Assembly: GCA_002964805.2 (NCBI GenBank)
Contig: PUDQ02000049.1
Coordinates: 434,001 to 498,000 of the forward strand
Source of the DNA: Trametes villosa
Taxonomy: Eukaryota > Basidiomycota > Agaricomycetes > Polyporales > Polyporaceae
Length of the DNA: 64,000 nucleotides
Direction: 5' to 3'
Part shown: one piece after another, positions 23,926-34,905 of the stretch
How positions within the stretch are numbered: position 1 is the first letter of the stretch
Layout: every line of letters begins with the position of its first letter
The notes under the pieces: generated by a model
Databases searched by the model: none
What the model was told of the DNA's origin: nothing
Seen by the model: the letters and a program-made list of their open reading frames with translations, nothing else
Position numbers and translations under genes: made by a program

Positions 23926-24418
23926 GGCGAGGGAACTGCGGGACGCATGGGGGCCATCTTGCGCGCATATATACACATACATGCGGAAGTATGTGGACCC
24001 TGTAGTCAGACGTGAAGGCGTACACCTGACCCGCTCCTGGAGGTCTTGGGGCTACTCGAAGACCGAAATACTATCAGAACGTACGGCATACAACGCGGAG
24101 GGAAGCCATATGCTCTATCTTCCTGGCTCGCGTCGATAGCCTCCACATGGCACGGCTCCCTTCGCCGTTCAGGAAGAAGCTAGATATGCATCGTTTGGCA
24201 CGACGAGCGTAGATAACGAGACCAACACAGGATAGCATTTCTGAGACAACAGAGCACCCGTTAAACAGTCGTCGTCAAGAAAGTGGTGAGCCACAGCGAG
24301 TGCAGAGGGTTGGGCGTCGGGCGAGCTGGCCTCGAGATGGTGGTGGTCGTAGGAAGCGTTGAGCTCGCCGGCGCCTACGCCTCTTCGCAACTTGCTTCCC
24401 GACCACAGCCCCCACAGC

Positions 24419-25269
24419 ATGCCGCCCAAACATTTCCTCACCAGCAACTTCCGCGTCGCGTTCGAGGAGTACTTCAAGCCCGACCAGCAGCGCAATGCCG
24501 TAGACACGCTGCATGACCACATCGCGGAGGTCCGCGACGGCTCCGAGGAGCAGCGTCGCGTGCTCGGGGTGCTCAAGCCGCAGGACAAGTCCCCCGAGCA
24601 GATCGAGCAGCGCGTCGCCGCCTACCTCGACAAGTGCTACTGGCAGATCTCCCAGTTCTACCGCGTACGTACCATTCCATGGCTTGGGCTGCTCTCTCCC
24701 TCACGCGCGCGCACGGACAGCTGAGCGTGGTCTGACCCGAGACCTGCAGTACTCCGTCCCGTGCCGCATCGCCGAGGCAGAGCCATACCTTCGCGAGGTC
24801 ATTCGCTACGCGCACGCAAAGGGCGGCAAGAGGGACGTGTCCCCCACGCTCTACCTCGCGGTCGCGATTCACAAGACGCCCGAGAAAGAGCAAGAGGCTC
24901 TCTCCCTCTTCAGCGATGCCTTCGCGGACTTCGACGCCAACGGCGCACCCGCACTCGGTCCGCGCTCGGAGCTGTGGGCGCGTGCGCACTGGTCGCGCCT
25001 ACTGCGACGCGCCTCCCGCATACAGGAAGCCGAAGTGCAGGAGCAAGCCATAGTGTGAGTGCTATGCCGTGTGGACGGACAAGGCTTCTCATGTCGAGTA
25101 TAACAGCGACTGGATAGTGAGCCATCCTATGGTGCTTCCGCCTCCGAAGCTACGGGCTCTCGTTTTCGATGAAGGCGATGACGGGCCGCTCAAGGATATT
25201 CTGGTACACCCCGAAGTACTTGCTGCGTTCGAGGAGGCTCGAGAAAGTAAAAAGAGAAGCAGTGCCTGA
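24419..25269 (+). CDS. protein of unknown function, helical repeat-like
   Basis: Exons 24419-24664, 24750-25054 and 25107-25269 give 237 residues. The third exon is required by a strong donor (GTGAGT) that otherwise makes an immediate stop, and it continues sensibly as DWIVSHPMVLPPPKL. Pairs of amphipathic helices (LYLAVAIHKTPEKEQEALSLF, ELWARAHWSRLLRR) suggest a TPR-like fold, but no family is recognised. No membrane segment or targeting signal is obvious. It separates the GH20 gene from the two tandem F-box genes; the stop at 25269 lies 209 bases before the next start codon on the same strand. Confidence 0.7.
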
Positions 25270-25478
25270 AAACAGAGTCCTCACAATTGAGTCGTTTGTG
25301 TGCTGTTCACAGCCCATACCCACACTATCTACCATTGCGATATATACCTTGCTTCGAACCGCCCTGACGCCTTGTTGACTTGCTTCACTAGCCCACGGTG
25401 TTGTAAGCGCCTGCCTCAAGTCGCCGCGTGTAAGTGCAATAATCCTACTCTCATCCCACCACGTCAATTTCCACCACC

Positions 25479-27048
25479 ATGTCCATCCACCGCGCACTGC
25501 TCATGGAAGATATTCTGACCGAGGTCTTCGAGTTCTTGGACTACATCGGGATGTATGGTAAAGCGGGGAAGCCGACGCTGGTGAATCTGGCCCGTGTCTC
25601 CACGGGATTCCACGAGCCCGCCATCCGCATTTTGTGGCGACAAGTCTCGACCGTCCGCTCAATCGTGGGCCTTCTCCCGTCTTGTTTCAGAGCGGGTAAT
25701 AACACGCCTGACCCTGAAACGGAAATTGTAAGATGCCCATCTGCACTGATCTCTTCTGACCAACGCTCACCCGCCTCTCGCTGTATAGAGCGAACTCCCG
25801 GAAGACGCGCAACGCGAATGGGAGCGGGTGCGCAGATACGGCATTCATGTTCGATGGCTCTCCGTCGGAAACGATGACCAGGACATACGCTTGCAGTTCA
25901 ATGCAGGAAGATGGGCGCTGATACAGCGACTGTCCGGCGGCGAGCCCGTCTTTCCAAACCTCACCGGGATGCACTGGATAGCCGAAGAAGGCAACGAAGA
26001 TGGGCTCGCCCTCTTCCTCGCGCCACCTATGCAGGTGTTATACATCGAATGCGGGCTAGAGCACGAGCCCACGCCGGAGAACGAGGCCAATTGGGCGTCT
26101 TGCATCAAGCTCTGGATTAACGAACTTCCTCAGCGTACACCTCACCTGGAGAAGCTCTCGCTCAGAATCGTCGAACTCTCCCCGTCCGTAGTTATGGCCC
26201 CGCTCTCCCTTGCCGCCCCGCGCCTCCCTCGGTCCCTGACACATCTCACGCTAGGCACCGATCTGCCTTCCATCGACGTCCCCACGTTGGCGACCCTGGC
26301 GCGTCTGTCCAACATGGAGATTCTCGAGTTCCAAGAATCCATTTTCGGTCTGGATGCCAACCGACCTCGCAATCGCGGGGAGCTTTCCGGAGTCGCATGC
26401 ATCGATTTCCCTCATCTGAAAACCCTCATCTTATGCATGCACCCCGTCGAGAACCTCGTCACGAACGCGATGACGTCCGCAAACCTGCGCACCCTATACA
26501 TCCAACAGATGGCGTACGGCAACAGCGAAAGCCTCCGTCAGCGGTGCGCGGCCCTTGCGCAGGCTTTCCCCTCTCTGGAGAAGCTCTGGATCACCACGCT
26601 TATGGAACTCGAGGACGTTCCGGCTGTGCCCGCCATCCTCGACCTAATCGCCCCGTTCTTGGGCCACCGCCTGCGGGACGTTAACATCGGGTTCTTTAGA
26701 GGCTGGATTACGAGCGTGCCGTACTTGGTGAACGACGACGACATCGTTGCCATTGCCGAAGCGTGGCCGATGCTGGCCCGGCTCACCATCCGGGGCGCGG
26801 AGGGTATGACTCTCGACCAACATAGTGTCGGACTACGTGGACTGTCGGCGCTGGCGAAACATTGCCCGGACCTGCAAATGATCCGCATCGAGCGCCTTGT
26901 GGTTCGCCCAGAAGACGCGGCGCATCTACCGCTCGATACTCCTATACATGGCCTGCGCACGCTGGAGGTGTACGAGGGGATAACGCCTGAGACTGGCCGT
27001 CTCATCTCCGACAGGCTTTTCCCCGGCTGGAGGCCACCCTTGGAGTAG
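25479..27048 (+). CDS. F-box-like protein, paralogue B
   Basis: Exons 25479-25727 and 25789-27048 give 502 residues. N-terminal F-box-like segment HRALLMEDILTEVFEFL ... LARVSTGFHEPAIRILW, followed by leucine-rich repeats of the kind found in F-box/LRR substrate receptors, and the end LFPGWRPPLE. The intron has an ordinary GT donor (ATT|GTAAGA) at the exact position where paralogues A and C have GC. It is the first member of a tandem pair with the gene at 27612, on the same strand, sharing upstream and downstream flanking sequence. Confidence 0.87.
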
Positions 27049-27611
27049 CGTCTTACGCGCGCGCGGCATTGGGTGCGCAAGTACTATACCCTGGGTATGA
27101 TCCCGAGTAATCAAATATGCTCACAGACGTTGCCAATATCATTTGTACCCGCAGCGCTCTCGTTCCTCTGGAATCATTTGTGCGCAAGCAAACCCTGTCA
27201 TGTATGCAAGTCACACGATTGACATACAAGTCAATTATTCAAAGCGCCATATGTGTGAGCGGCCTCCGGTAGCTAGGTATCATCAAATCAATCCTCCACC
27301 TTAGGACGAGCAATATCTCGAGTAAGTCCACGAACATCCGAGTCGTGCGCGCGAGAAACATGAGTCCATGCGCCCTCTGCATCACGCGTACACCCCGCTT
27401 GACCGAACACTTCTGCCGAAGGTACACGCATAACTCATTTGTACATCTGATACACACACGGTACCCTGCGACAAACAATGCCGCATTTATTTTGAATGTG
27501 ATGTTCAGCCAGGTTCAAGAGCCACAATGCCATAAGCGCCCACATCAAGTCGTCGCAAGTTGATCGTGGTGTAAGAGCGTGTAAGTCAAAGAATCTTACT
27601 CTCATCCCACC

Positions 27612-29216
27612 ATGTCCATATCCACCACCTCGTCGACTCACCGCGCACTGCTTATGGAAGATATTCTAGACGAGGTCTTTAAGTTCTTTGATTGCATGGA
27701 ATTATTTGGTACAGAGGGGAGGTCGACTCTGGCGAAACTGGCGTGTGTCTCTACGGTGTTCCACGAGCCCGCTATTCGTATACTGTGGCGAAAAGTTTCG
27801 ACCGTCTCCTCAATCATGGGCCTTCTCCCGTCTTGTTTCAAGGCGAGTCATGATACGTCTGATTTGTACACAGAAAATGCAAGTCTCCCATTTGTACCTA
27901 TGACTTCTGACTTGTCACTTAACCGTCTCACTGTATAGCACGAGCTCGCGGAAGACGCGCAACGCGAATGGGAGCGTGTGCGCAAATACGGCATCCATGT
28001 TCGGTGGTTCGCCGTCGGGCCATGCGATGGGCATCACACACGGATGCAATTTAATGCAGGAAAGTGGGCGCTGATACAGCGACTGTCCGGCGGCGAGCCC
28101 GTCTTTCCGAACCTCACCGGGATGTACTGGATGGCCGAAGAACGTAACGGGGATGGGCTAGCCCTCTTCCTCGCGCTCCCTATGCAAGTATTACACATCG
28201 TGTGCGGAGTGGAACAGGAGCCCACCCCGGAGAGCGAGGCCAAATGGGCGACCTACATCAAGCTCTGGATCAACGAACTTCCTCGGCGTACGCCTCACCT
28301 TGGGCTGCTCTCGCTCAGAATCGGTCTCCTCTCCCCGTCCGCGGTCACGGACCCACTTTCCCTGGTCGCGCCGCAGCTTCCCCGGTCCCTGGTACACTTC
28401 CTGCTAGGCACCGACCTGCCCTCAGTAGACGTCCCCACGTTAACCACGCTGGCGCGCATACCTAATGCGGAGGTTCTCGAGTTCCACGAGTCTGCGTACG
28501 AACGGGATGCCGCCCACCCTCGCAGCCGCGGCAATCTTTCTGAGGTGGCACGCATCGATTTTCCCCACCTGAAAACCCTCATCTTGCACAGTCCCTCCGC
28601 CGGGAACCCCATCACGAACGCGATGACGTCTACGAGCCTACGCGTTCTACACGTCGAACAGATGTGGTACCGCGACGGCGCCAGCCTTCGCGGGAGGTGC
28701 GCGGCCCTCGCGCAGGCTTTCCCCTCCCTCGACACAGTCTGGTTCCCGTTGTTCAACAAGGAGGGGGGAGACCCAGCTTATATGCCCACTATCCTCGACC
28801 TGCTAGCCCCGTTCTTCCACCACCGCCTGCGGGACATCCACGTCGGGTACTTCAGAGGTTCGAACACGAACGTACCGTGCTTGATGAGTGACGACGACAT
28901 CGTTGCTGTCGCCGAAGCATGGCCGACGCTAGCCAAGCTCACTATCTGGGGCGCGAAGGGTCTGGCTCCCCACGAACATGGCATCGGGTTACGCGGGCTG
29001 TTGGCGCTGGCGAAACACTGCCCGGACCTGCAGTCTATCCGCATCGACCGCCTTGTGGTGGGCCCGGAGGACGCCGCGCAGCTGCCGCTCGATCCTCCCA
29101 TGCATGGTCTGCGCACGTTGGAGGTGTACGAGGGAATTCCACCTTCAACTGCTCGCCTCATCTCAGACAGGATTTTCCCCAGCTGGAGGCCGCCCTTGGA
29201 GCAGCGTTTTACGTGA
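27612..29216 (+). CDS. F-box-like protein, paralogue C
   Basis: Exons 27612-27878 and 27939-29216 give 514 residues, the longest of the three. N-terminus MSISTTSSTHRALLMEDIL, then the same F-box-like and leucine-rich layout as paralogue B, with many identical blocks (GEPVFPNLTGM, DFPHLKTLIL, NAMTS, ALAKHCPDLQ). The intron must use a GC donor (AAT|GCAAGT) to keep the frame, with the acceptor CTGTATAG identical to that of paralogue B. A nearby GT would shift the frame. Expected role: substrate receptor of an SCF ubiquitin ligase, target unknown. Confidence 0.87.
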
Positions 29217-29520
29217 TGCTGGGTACGCAAATACTATACCATAGGGTACGAGCCCAAGCCAACAAGCTCACGGACACTGATACCGTTCGTACCGCAACGC
29301 TTTCGTTCCTCTGAAAGATCCTTCGCGCGCGAGCAGACCTTCTCATGTATGGATGACACGCGACTGACATTATAGTCCGATTATCCAAAGTGCCAAGTGA
29401 GCGGTCCCCAGTAGCTAGGTATCATACAGATCCATCCGATCGTCCACAGCAGCCATCAGCCATCCGCCGAGGCCACGAACCTCATGCGCGCGAGAAACGT
29501 GAGTATATGCGTCCTCTCCA

Positions 29521-31684
29521 TTACGCATCGATATCGCACGCCCCAGGCCTGAGCGCACACCACTCCGGCTGCAGCGAGATCGCGTTCACGCCGCGCTGGC
29601 GGAAGCGGTACGCGAGGTCGTGGATGCGCGGGAGCGCTGCGCTGATGTTCCCGCCCGAGCCCGACCAGAAGAGCTCGGCGGAGGACGCGGCGCGCGGCCA
29701 GACGATCGGGTCGAGGTTCTGCGGGCCGGACTGCTCGGTCCATAGGAGGTGTTGGCCTAGCAGAACACCGTCAACAAGAGCAGCTGCCGAGAAGGTGAGA
29801 TGTGGGCATACCTCCGAGAACGAGCTTGCTCTCCTCAGTGGTGAGGTTGGCCACGGGGTCGAACGAGTATGCACGCTGCCAGGTCTTGAAGGGGTCGCAC
29901 CAGCTGTTGCCGGAGGGGAGGTCGCCGACCCATCCCCCACCACCGCAGTCCTGAGAAGTGTGAGACGAGGGTCGAACAGGATACAGAAACTGACTCACAA
30001 GATAGAAGTAGTCGGACGCGGCGTGAATGAGCTTGTGGCCCTTCTCCGCGACAGCCTTCACGTTATCTGAGGAGATCCAAACACTGATGCCCCAGCCATT
30101 AGCCTAAGCATCGCAAAATGCGCCACAGTACTCACAGCACTGGCGTGTCCTTCGAAAGCGTCACGTTGTGGACAAGGACCATCTCTGCGCACTATGTCAA
30201 AATGTGGGCCTCATTACACGACGAATCAGAATACGCACCCTCCCACACGACAGGCGTCTTGCCCTTCGCCTCAAGAGCCTTGTGCGTTTTCTGCGTGAAC
30301 ACGTCAAGCGCCTGCTCCAGCGTGCTGCCGGACGCGTTCAGCGCAGCCTGCGTCGGGGTGTCGACGGCATAGCAGTTCGTGTTCAGCTCGTCTCCACCCG
30401 TGCTGAACAGCGTCGACGGGAAGAGCTTCGCCGCGGCAGTAAACAGGTCCGCGATGTAGTTCGTCACGGTTGCGTTCACAAAGCGCAGCTGGCCCGCAGG
30501 CGGTTCTGCAATCAAGAAGCTCAGAACACAAGAAGAAACATGGTCGCCCACATGGGCCTGCAGCTGCGCACGCACCGTTTGCGTAGGTCGCCCACGGCGA
30601 CGCCTCGGCGCACGCGACGAAGTCGGGGTGCGCCTGCGCAATGATCGCAGTGTGGCCCGGGGTGTCGATCTCGACCATCACGTCGATGCCGCGCTGCACA
30701 AACGTTCATTCAGTCACGGATGTAAGATGGTGATCGAGCGAGGACCCTGAGACTTACTGCGCCAGCGTACGAGACGATGTCGCGCACATCGGCCAGGCTG
30801 TACGTCTGTGAGGACGAGTACGCGCCCTTCGCGGCGAGGTCGGTGAAGCCAGGGATCTCGAGCGGGAAGCTCTGGCTGTCTACGACGTGCCAGTGGAACT
30901 GATTGATCTGCGGGAGCTATTGAGCGGTGCTGCAAGCTTCTCGGGGGCAAGTCGGCATACCTTGACCCAGCTCATAGCATCCAAGGTGCGTTTGATATCT
31001 GCAACAGGGAAGCTGTGCAGATATGTTACCATTTCAATGTCTTCGACAGTAGGCATGCGTGCACGCACTAGTTACGCGCGGTGTCGAGCATGAGCCCGCG
31101 GTACGGCTACAAGATATATCAGCACCTGCGTCTCACGGCATGAACGTTGCACTACTTACGAAGGCGGGCTTGTCTTCGATGGTCACAGGCGCGCTCACGG
31201 TGTATATCGTGTTGCTGTGCTCATACCAGAGCTGGGTGAACGTAGTCAAGCCTCGGAAGAGGCCCAACGTCGAGTTCGCAGTAATGCTCGCGCCGGAGCC
31301 GTCCGCGGGCACGACCAGCCGGTACGCCTCGTCGCGCTCCTCCGGGGCCTTCTGCGCCTCGCTCGTGATCGTCTTGAAAGACGCGCCCTTCTCGAGCGAG
31401 AGCGTCAGCCGCGAAAGCGCCTTGGCGTCTTCGAACGTGTGCGCGTCACCCGCGCCGCGCCCGACGACGAGCCGCTCGAGCTTGTCGCCCGCGAGGAGCT
31501 GCTTCGTGCGCCCCGCGGCGGCGAGCAGGTCGCCCGGCACGCCGCGTCCGACGACGGTGATCTGGAAGCCGGGGGCGAGACGGAGCGTGCTGGACCCGGT
31601 TTGGACGCTCTGCGGCTGCGGCCAGAGCGCCGAGGCGGGCGAGGACGCCGTCGCGAGGAGGACCGCGAGCGCGAGCAGCTTCAT
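29521..31684 (-). CDS. beta-N-acetylhexosaminidase, GH20, paralogue B
   Basis: A second secreted GH20 enzyme with the same order of motifs as the gene at 21639-23925: signal peptide MKLLALAVLLATASSPASA, ANSTLGLFRGLTTFTQLWY, FHWHVVDSQSFPLEIPGF, EIDTPGH, the catalytic Asp-Glu in STGGDELN, WCDPFKTWQ and the ending WCALRPGACDIDA. It is split into roughly a dozen exons at sites that largely match paralogue A. One intron of A, inside the segment before NSWCDPFKTWQ, is missing here. GC content of the coding exons is higher than in A. No frame lesion was seen. Both enzymes are expected to act on chitin or glycoprotein N-acetylglucosamine outside the cell or in the wall. Confidence 0.93.
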
Positions 31685-32287
31685 GGTTCGCGTTGAATGC
31701 AGGCCGGTCGGTGGGGGCGAAGCTCAGGGGCCTGCTCGGCCTTCTATATCTTCTGAGCCCCCGCTATCCACGCGGTCGAGGCCACGGTTTGATGCCGAAA
31801 CGGTATCTCGTCGGTCTCATGATCGTGCATGCGCATAGTGAGAGTTCTGCATCAGCGGGATCCATTGACCCGTATGGGCAATCTCGTAAGGAACGGGCAT
31901 GAAGGCATCTCGACAGCTGCCAGCTGGCGGCTTTAGCTGACGGTGCATGGTCATGTCGGTCATAAGGAAGGTCGCATGATAAGAGTGTGAGACCGACGGC
32001 GGAGCATGCATATGCTGCTCGGCGCCACCGCCGTTGTGCATTCCTCGACGACGAACCCAGATATCTCTGGAGGTTGCGCCGAGGAAGCGGCGGAGACGTA
32101 CTAGAAGCCATACCCGATGGTGCTGCACCGCTTTGTACGCGACGGACTGAGACCATCGCGCATATTCCGGAATCGAATTCAAACATCCAGACTAGTACCT
32201 GACCTATACACGTGAACGAATGGACCTCTATCTCCAAACAGCGAAGCAAACAGCAGGCCGCCACCCTTCCAGTCCACTCACCGGCGC
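31685..32287. other. intergenic region
   Basis: About 600 bases upstream of GH20 paralogue B and downstream of the epsin gene. No gene or RNA feature seen. Confidence 0.5.
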
Positions 32288-34350
32288 TCAGAACAGGAGG
32301 TCGTCCAACGCGTTCCCCGAGGAGGGTGGGGCAGCGTTCGAGGCCGGCGCTCCGGCGAACGATCCGAAGCCAGCGCCCATGGGAGGCTTGTTCTGCCCTG
32401 CGCCCCAGATCTGCGCCTGAGCTTTCTCCTTCTCGAGGTCCTTGATACTCTTCTGCTGAGGGGTGCCAACAGCGCTCGCCGGCTTGGTGGTAGCGGACGA
32501 GGAACCCAAGGACATCGACCAGAGGTCGTCAAAGCTAGCCGCTGGCTTGGACTGCGTAGCGGCGGCGGCAGGGGAGGTGGCCGCTGACCGTGGAGGGGGA
32601 GAGGTTGGCGACATAACACCCTGGTTGGGCACAAGTGGAGCACCCATCATAGGAGGCGGCGAGGTCATCGTGGGAGGCGGGGAGGCGACCATTGCGGGGC
32701 GCAAGGCGTTCTGCAAGGGGTTTTGTGTGGGTACCGCGGGAGGCGACATGTATGGCGTTCTCGCCGGAGAACCGCTCGCCGCAGGGGTCGCCAGCATGTT
32801 GAAGAGACCGCTGTTGCCCGACTGGAAGGACGGTTGCGACGGTTGAGCGAACGACGCGCTGTTCGCAGGTACAGCAGACGGGGGTGCGCTTTGGAAGTCA
32901 TCGAAATCATCGTCTATGCAGTGTCGGGATCAGCATGATACATATTATGGGCAGGAAACGCCACTTACCGAGGGATACCGGTTGTGCACTAAGGGCGGGG
33001 AGGGCTTTGTCCGCGGGCGCGCTGGGAGCACTGCCAAACGCATCATCATCCATGCCGAGGAGGTCAATCTCCGGCTGCTTTCCCTTGGGCTCCGGGGCGG
33101 GGGACGTCGGGAGGGTGGATGAACGCTGAGGCGCGGCGGCTGCGGCGGACGATGCCGTGGCAGAGACGGAGTTGGATCGCCTGGGGATCACGTCGTCATC
33201 TCCGGCGTCGTACTCCTGGAACTGGCGTCGAGAGCTGCTGTCGCGGAAACCGCCGCTGTATGTTGCGCTACCACCATCTCCGTAGCTGTCGTAATCTGGG
33301 AGGGATGAGTCATCATTCACACTTGCATGCGGTGGGTACTCACCACGACCACTACCGCCGCCGCCATAGCTGCCGCTGCCGCTACCACCGCCACTGCCAC
33401 TGCCACTTCCACTGTAGCTGCCTCCACCGCCGCCGCCATAGCCAAGGCTTTCGCTGCCGAAGCCGCCATAGCGGCCGCTAGAACCAAAGCTCATCGCGTC
33501 GTTGCCTACACCTGTGTATTTGTGCTTGTTGGCTTTGGCCTTACGCCGTTCGCCGCGAATCTTCTCTACGTCGCCCAGAAGCTCGACGAGCTCCTTGGAC
33601 CGGTTGCGCACTAGTATCATGATTAGTCTTGGCAGACTGCTGCGTTGAACTTCGCCGTACCATTGATGCCCTGGTCTTTTCCCTTCTCATCCACGTAGTA
33701 GAAGTTCCTGAGCATCTTGATCGTTGCAATATGGGAACGCGCATCGTCGACAACGCGCTCGCTGCCGTTCTTGATGAGATATTCCAAGAGCTGCAACGCC
33801 TGGAAGGAGGTGTTAGCCTCGTACTTGACAAGCCCCCCGCAACACGCGAACCTTGTAGATCTGTCTCCACTGGCGTGCCTCTTTCTCCATGAAACGAGAG
33901 TATATGGCGGGCATGATCTCATTGAAGTTTTGGCTGGGACGCATCAGTGGGATGCGGGATGACGACAGGCCAAGGCTAGACGTACAAGTTGAAGGTTCTG
34001 CAGAGGCTCGTAAGTATACTTGGACACGCTAGAAGTGTCTTAGGAAACATACCCTTGTGCAATCTCCTGCATCAACGTGGAACTCGCACCCCTACGCAAC
34101 TTCAATGCATTGTCCTTCACCATCCCCGTTCGACGTGACAACTCACCATGGCTCGTCATTGGTCGCATCCCGGACCTTTGCCTCCATCTCGCTAACGTTG
34201 AACACGACATTCTTGGCCTGCGCGTATGGGAGATTGGTGCCTTGTATACTCGCCAAGCATTCCCCCGCCACGTACCTGGTTGACCATAGACTTGATGTCG
34301 TACATCGTAATCTGCGAGAGCGCATTCCCGAGCGATTCGAGGCGGTCCAT
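32288..34350 (-). CDS. ENT3: ENTH-domain epsin, Ent3/epsinR-like
   Basis: This clathrin adaptor binds phosphoinositides through its ENTH domain and should work in trans-Golgi to endosome sorting. Exons: 34276-34350, 34147-34217, 34053-34091, 33986-33997 (only 12 bases, encoding the GTFNF region), 33852-33933, 33661-33799, 32969-33610 and 32288-32913. They give 561 residues, or 545 if the 48-base in-frame segment 33296-33343 (GTGAGT...CCTCCCAG) is spliced out. The ENTH domain covers about residues 10-145 (AKNVVFNVSEMEAKVRDATN, ALQLLEYLIKNGSERVVDDA, QGINVRNRSKEL). Then come a basic KAKANKHKYTG, a Gly/Ser repeat, an acidic phenylalanine motif DDDFDDFQ of the type that binds gamma-ear domains, and a Pro-rich tail. 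The closeness to Ent3 rather than Ent1/2 is judged from the DDDFDDF motif and the ENTH sequence. Confidence 0.88.
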
Positions 34351-34905
34351 GGCGGGCAAAGAGGTGGTGGACGTGGACAAGGATAGTGCCAACGGCGCGC
34401 TCGGCGTTGCGCTCGTCTTGGGCGGCGTGACCCGGCGGTGCCCACCTCCCGTGACCGGTGTGACTGGGATGTCGGCATGTCCGGGCCGCCTCCGCGGAGG
34501 TTTCAGCCACAACACCCGCAAGTGGGGCCTCGAAGGACTCTCTCCCGAACCACCACCATCGCTCTACGCACGAATATATACTGTCCTGTGAATATCTGCA
34601 TAGCGCGCAACGCACATATGAAGATGATTCTGCCTCAAAGCTGCGCATGTCTGGAAGACACCTATGGGAGCTTGTCCCACCCCGATATAGGTCGTCCTGT
34701 GCGAGAGGCGGTCTGTTTTCTGATGCTTCTATCGCTTGCCGAAGAGTTATAGCTGCAGCGCGGCTGTAGCTTCTCCTCGTTGACGACTTGACGACCTCTT
34801 ACGACCCTAACGCCTTTCACGGTGCCGCGCGTACCAGGGAGGGACTGTGAGTACTGCAAGCTCTTACTTTGCACGCACATTAAACTCAAGTCCCAGATAG
34901 CAGAT

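Larger units (their letters stand above)
25400..29525 (+). repeat. tandem segmental duplication of F-box gene plus flanks, period about 2133 bases
   Basis: Start codons of paralogues B and C are 2133 bases apart. Similarity begins in the upstream flank (CTTACTCTCATCCCACCA just before each ATG) and continues about 300 bases past each stop codon, through shared stretches such as GTAGCTAGGTATCAT (27269 and 29411) and GCGCGCGAGAAAC. The second flank runs directly into the 3' end of the GH20 gene at 29521, so the first unit carries a copy of the DNA that normally lies beside that gene. Confidence 0.8.

Noticed and set aside
31059..31838. 259-codon plus-strand open frame
   Set aside because: Antisense to the first exons and signal peptide of GH20 paralogue B.
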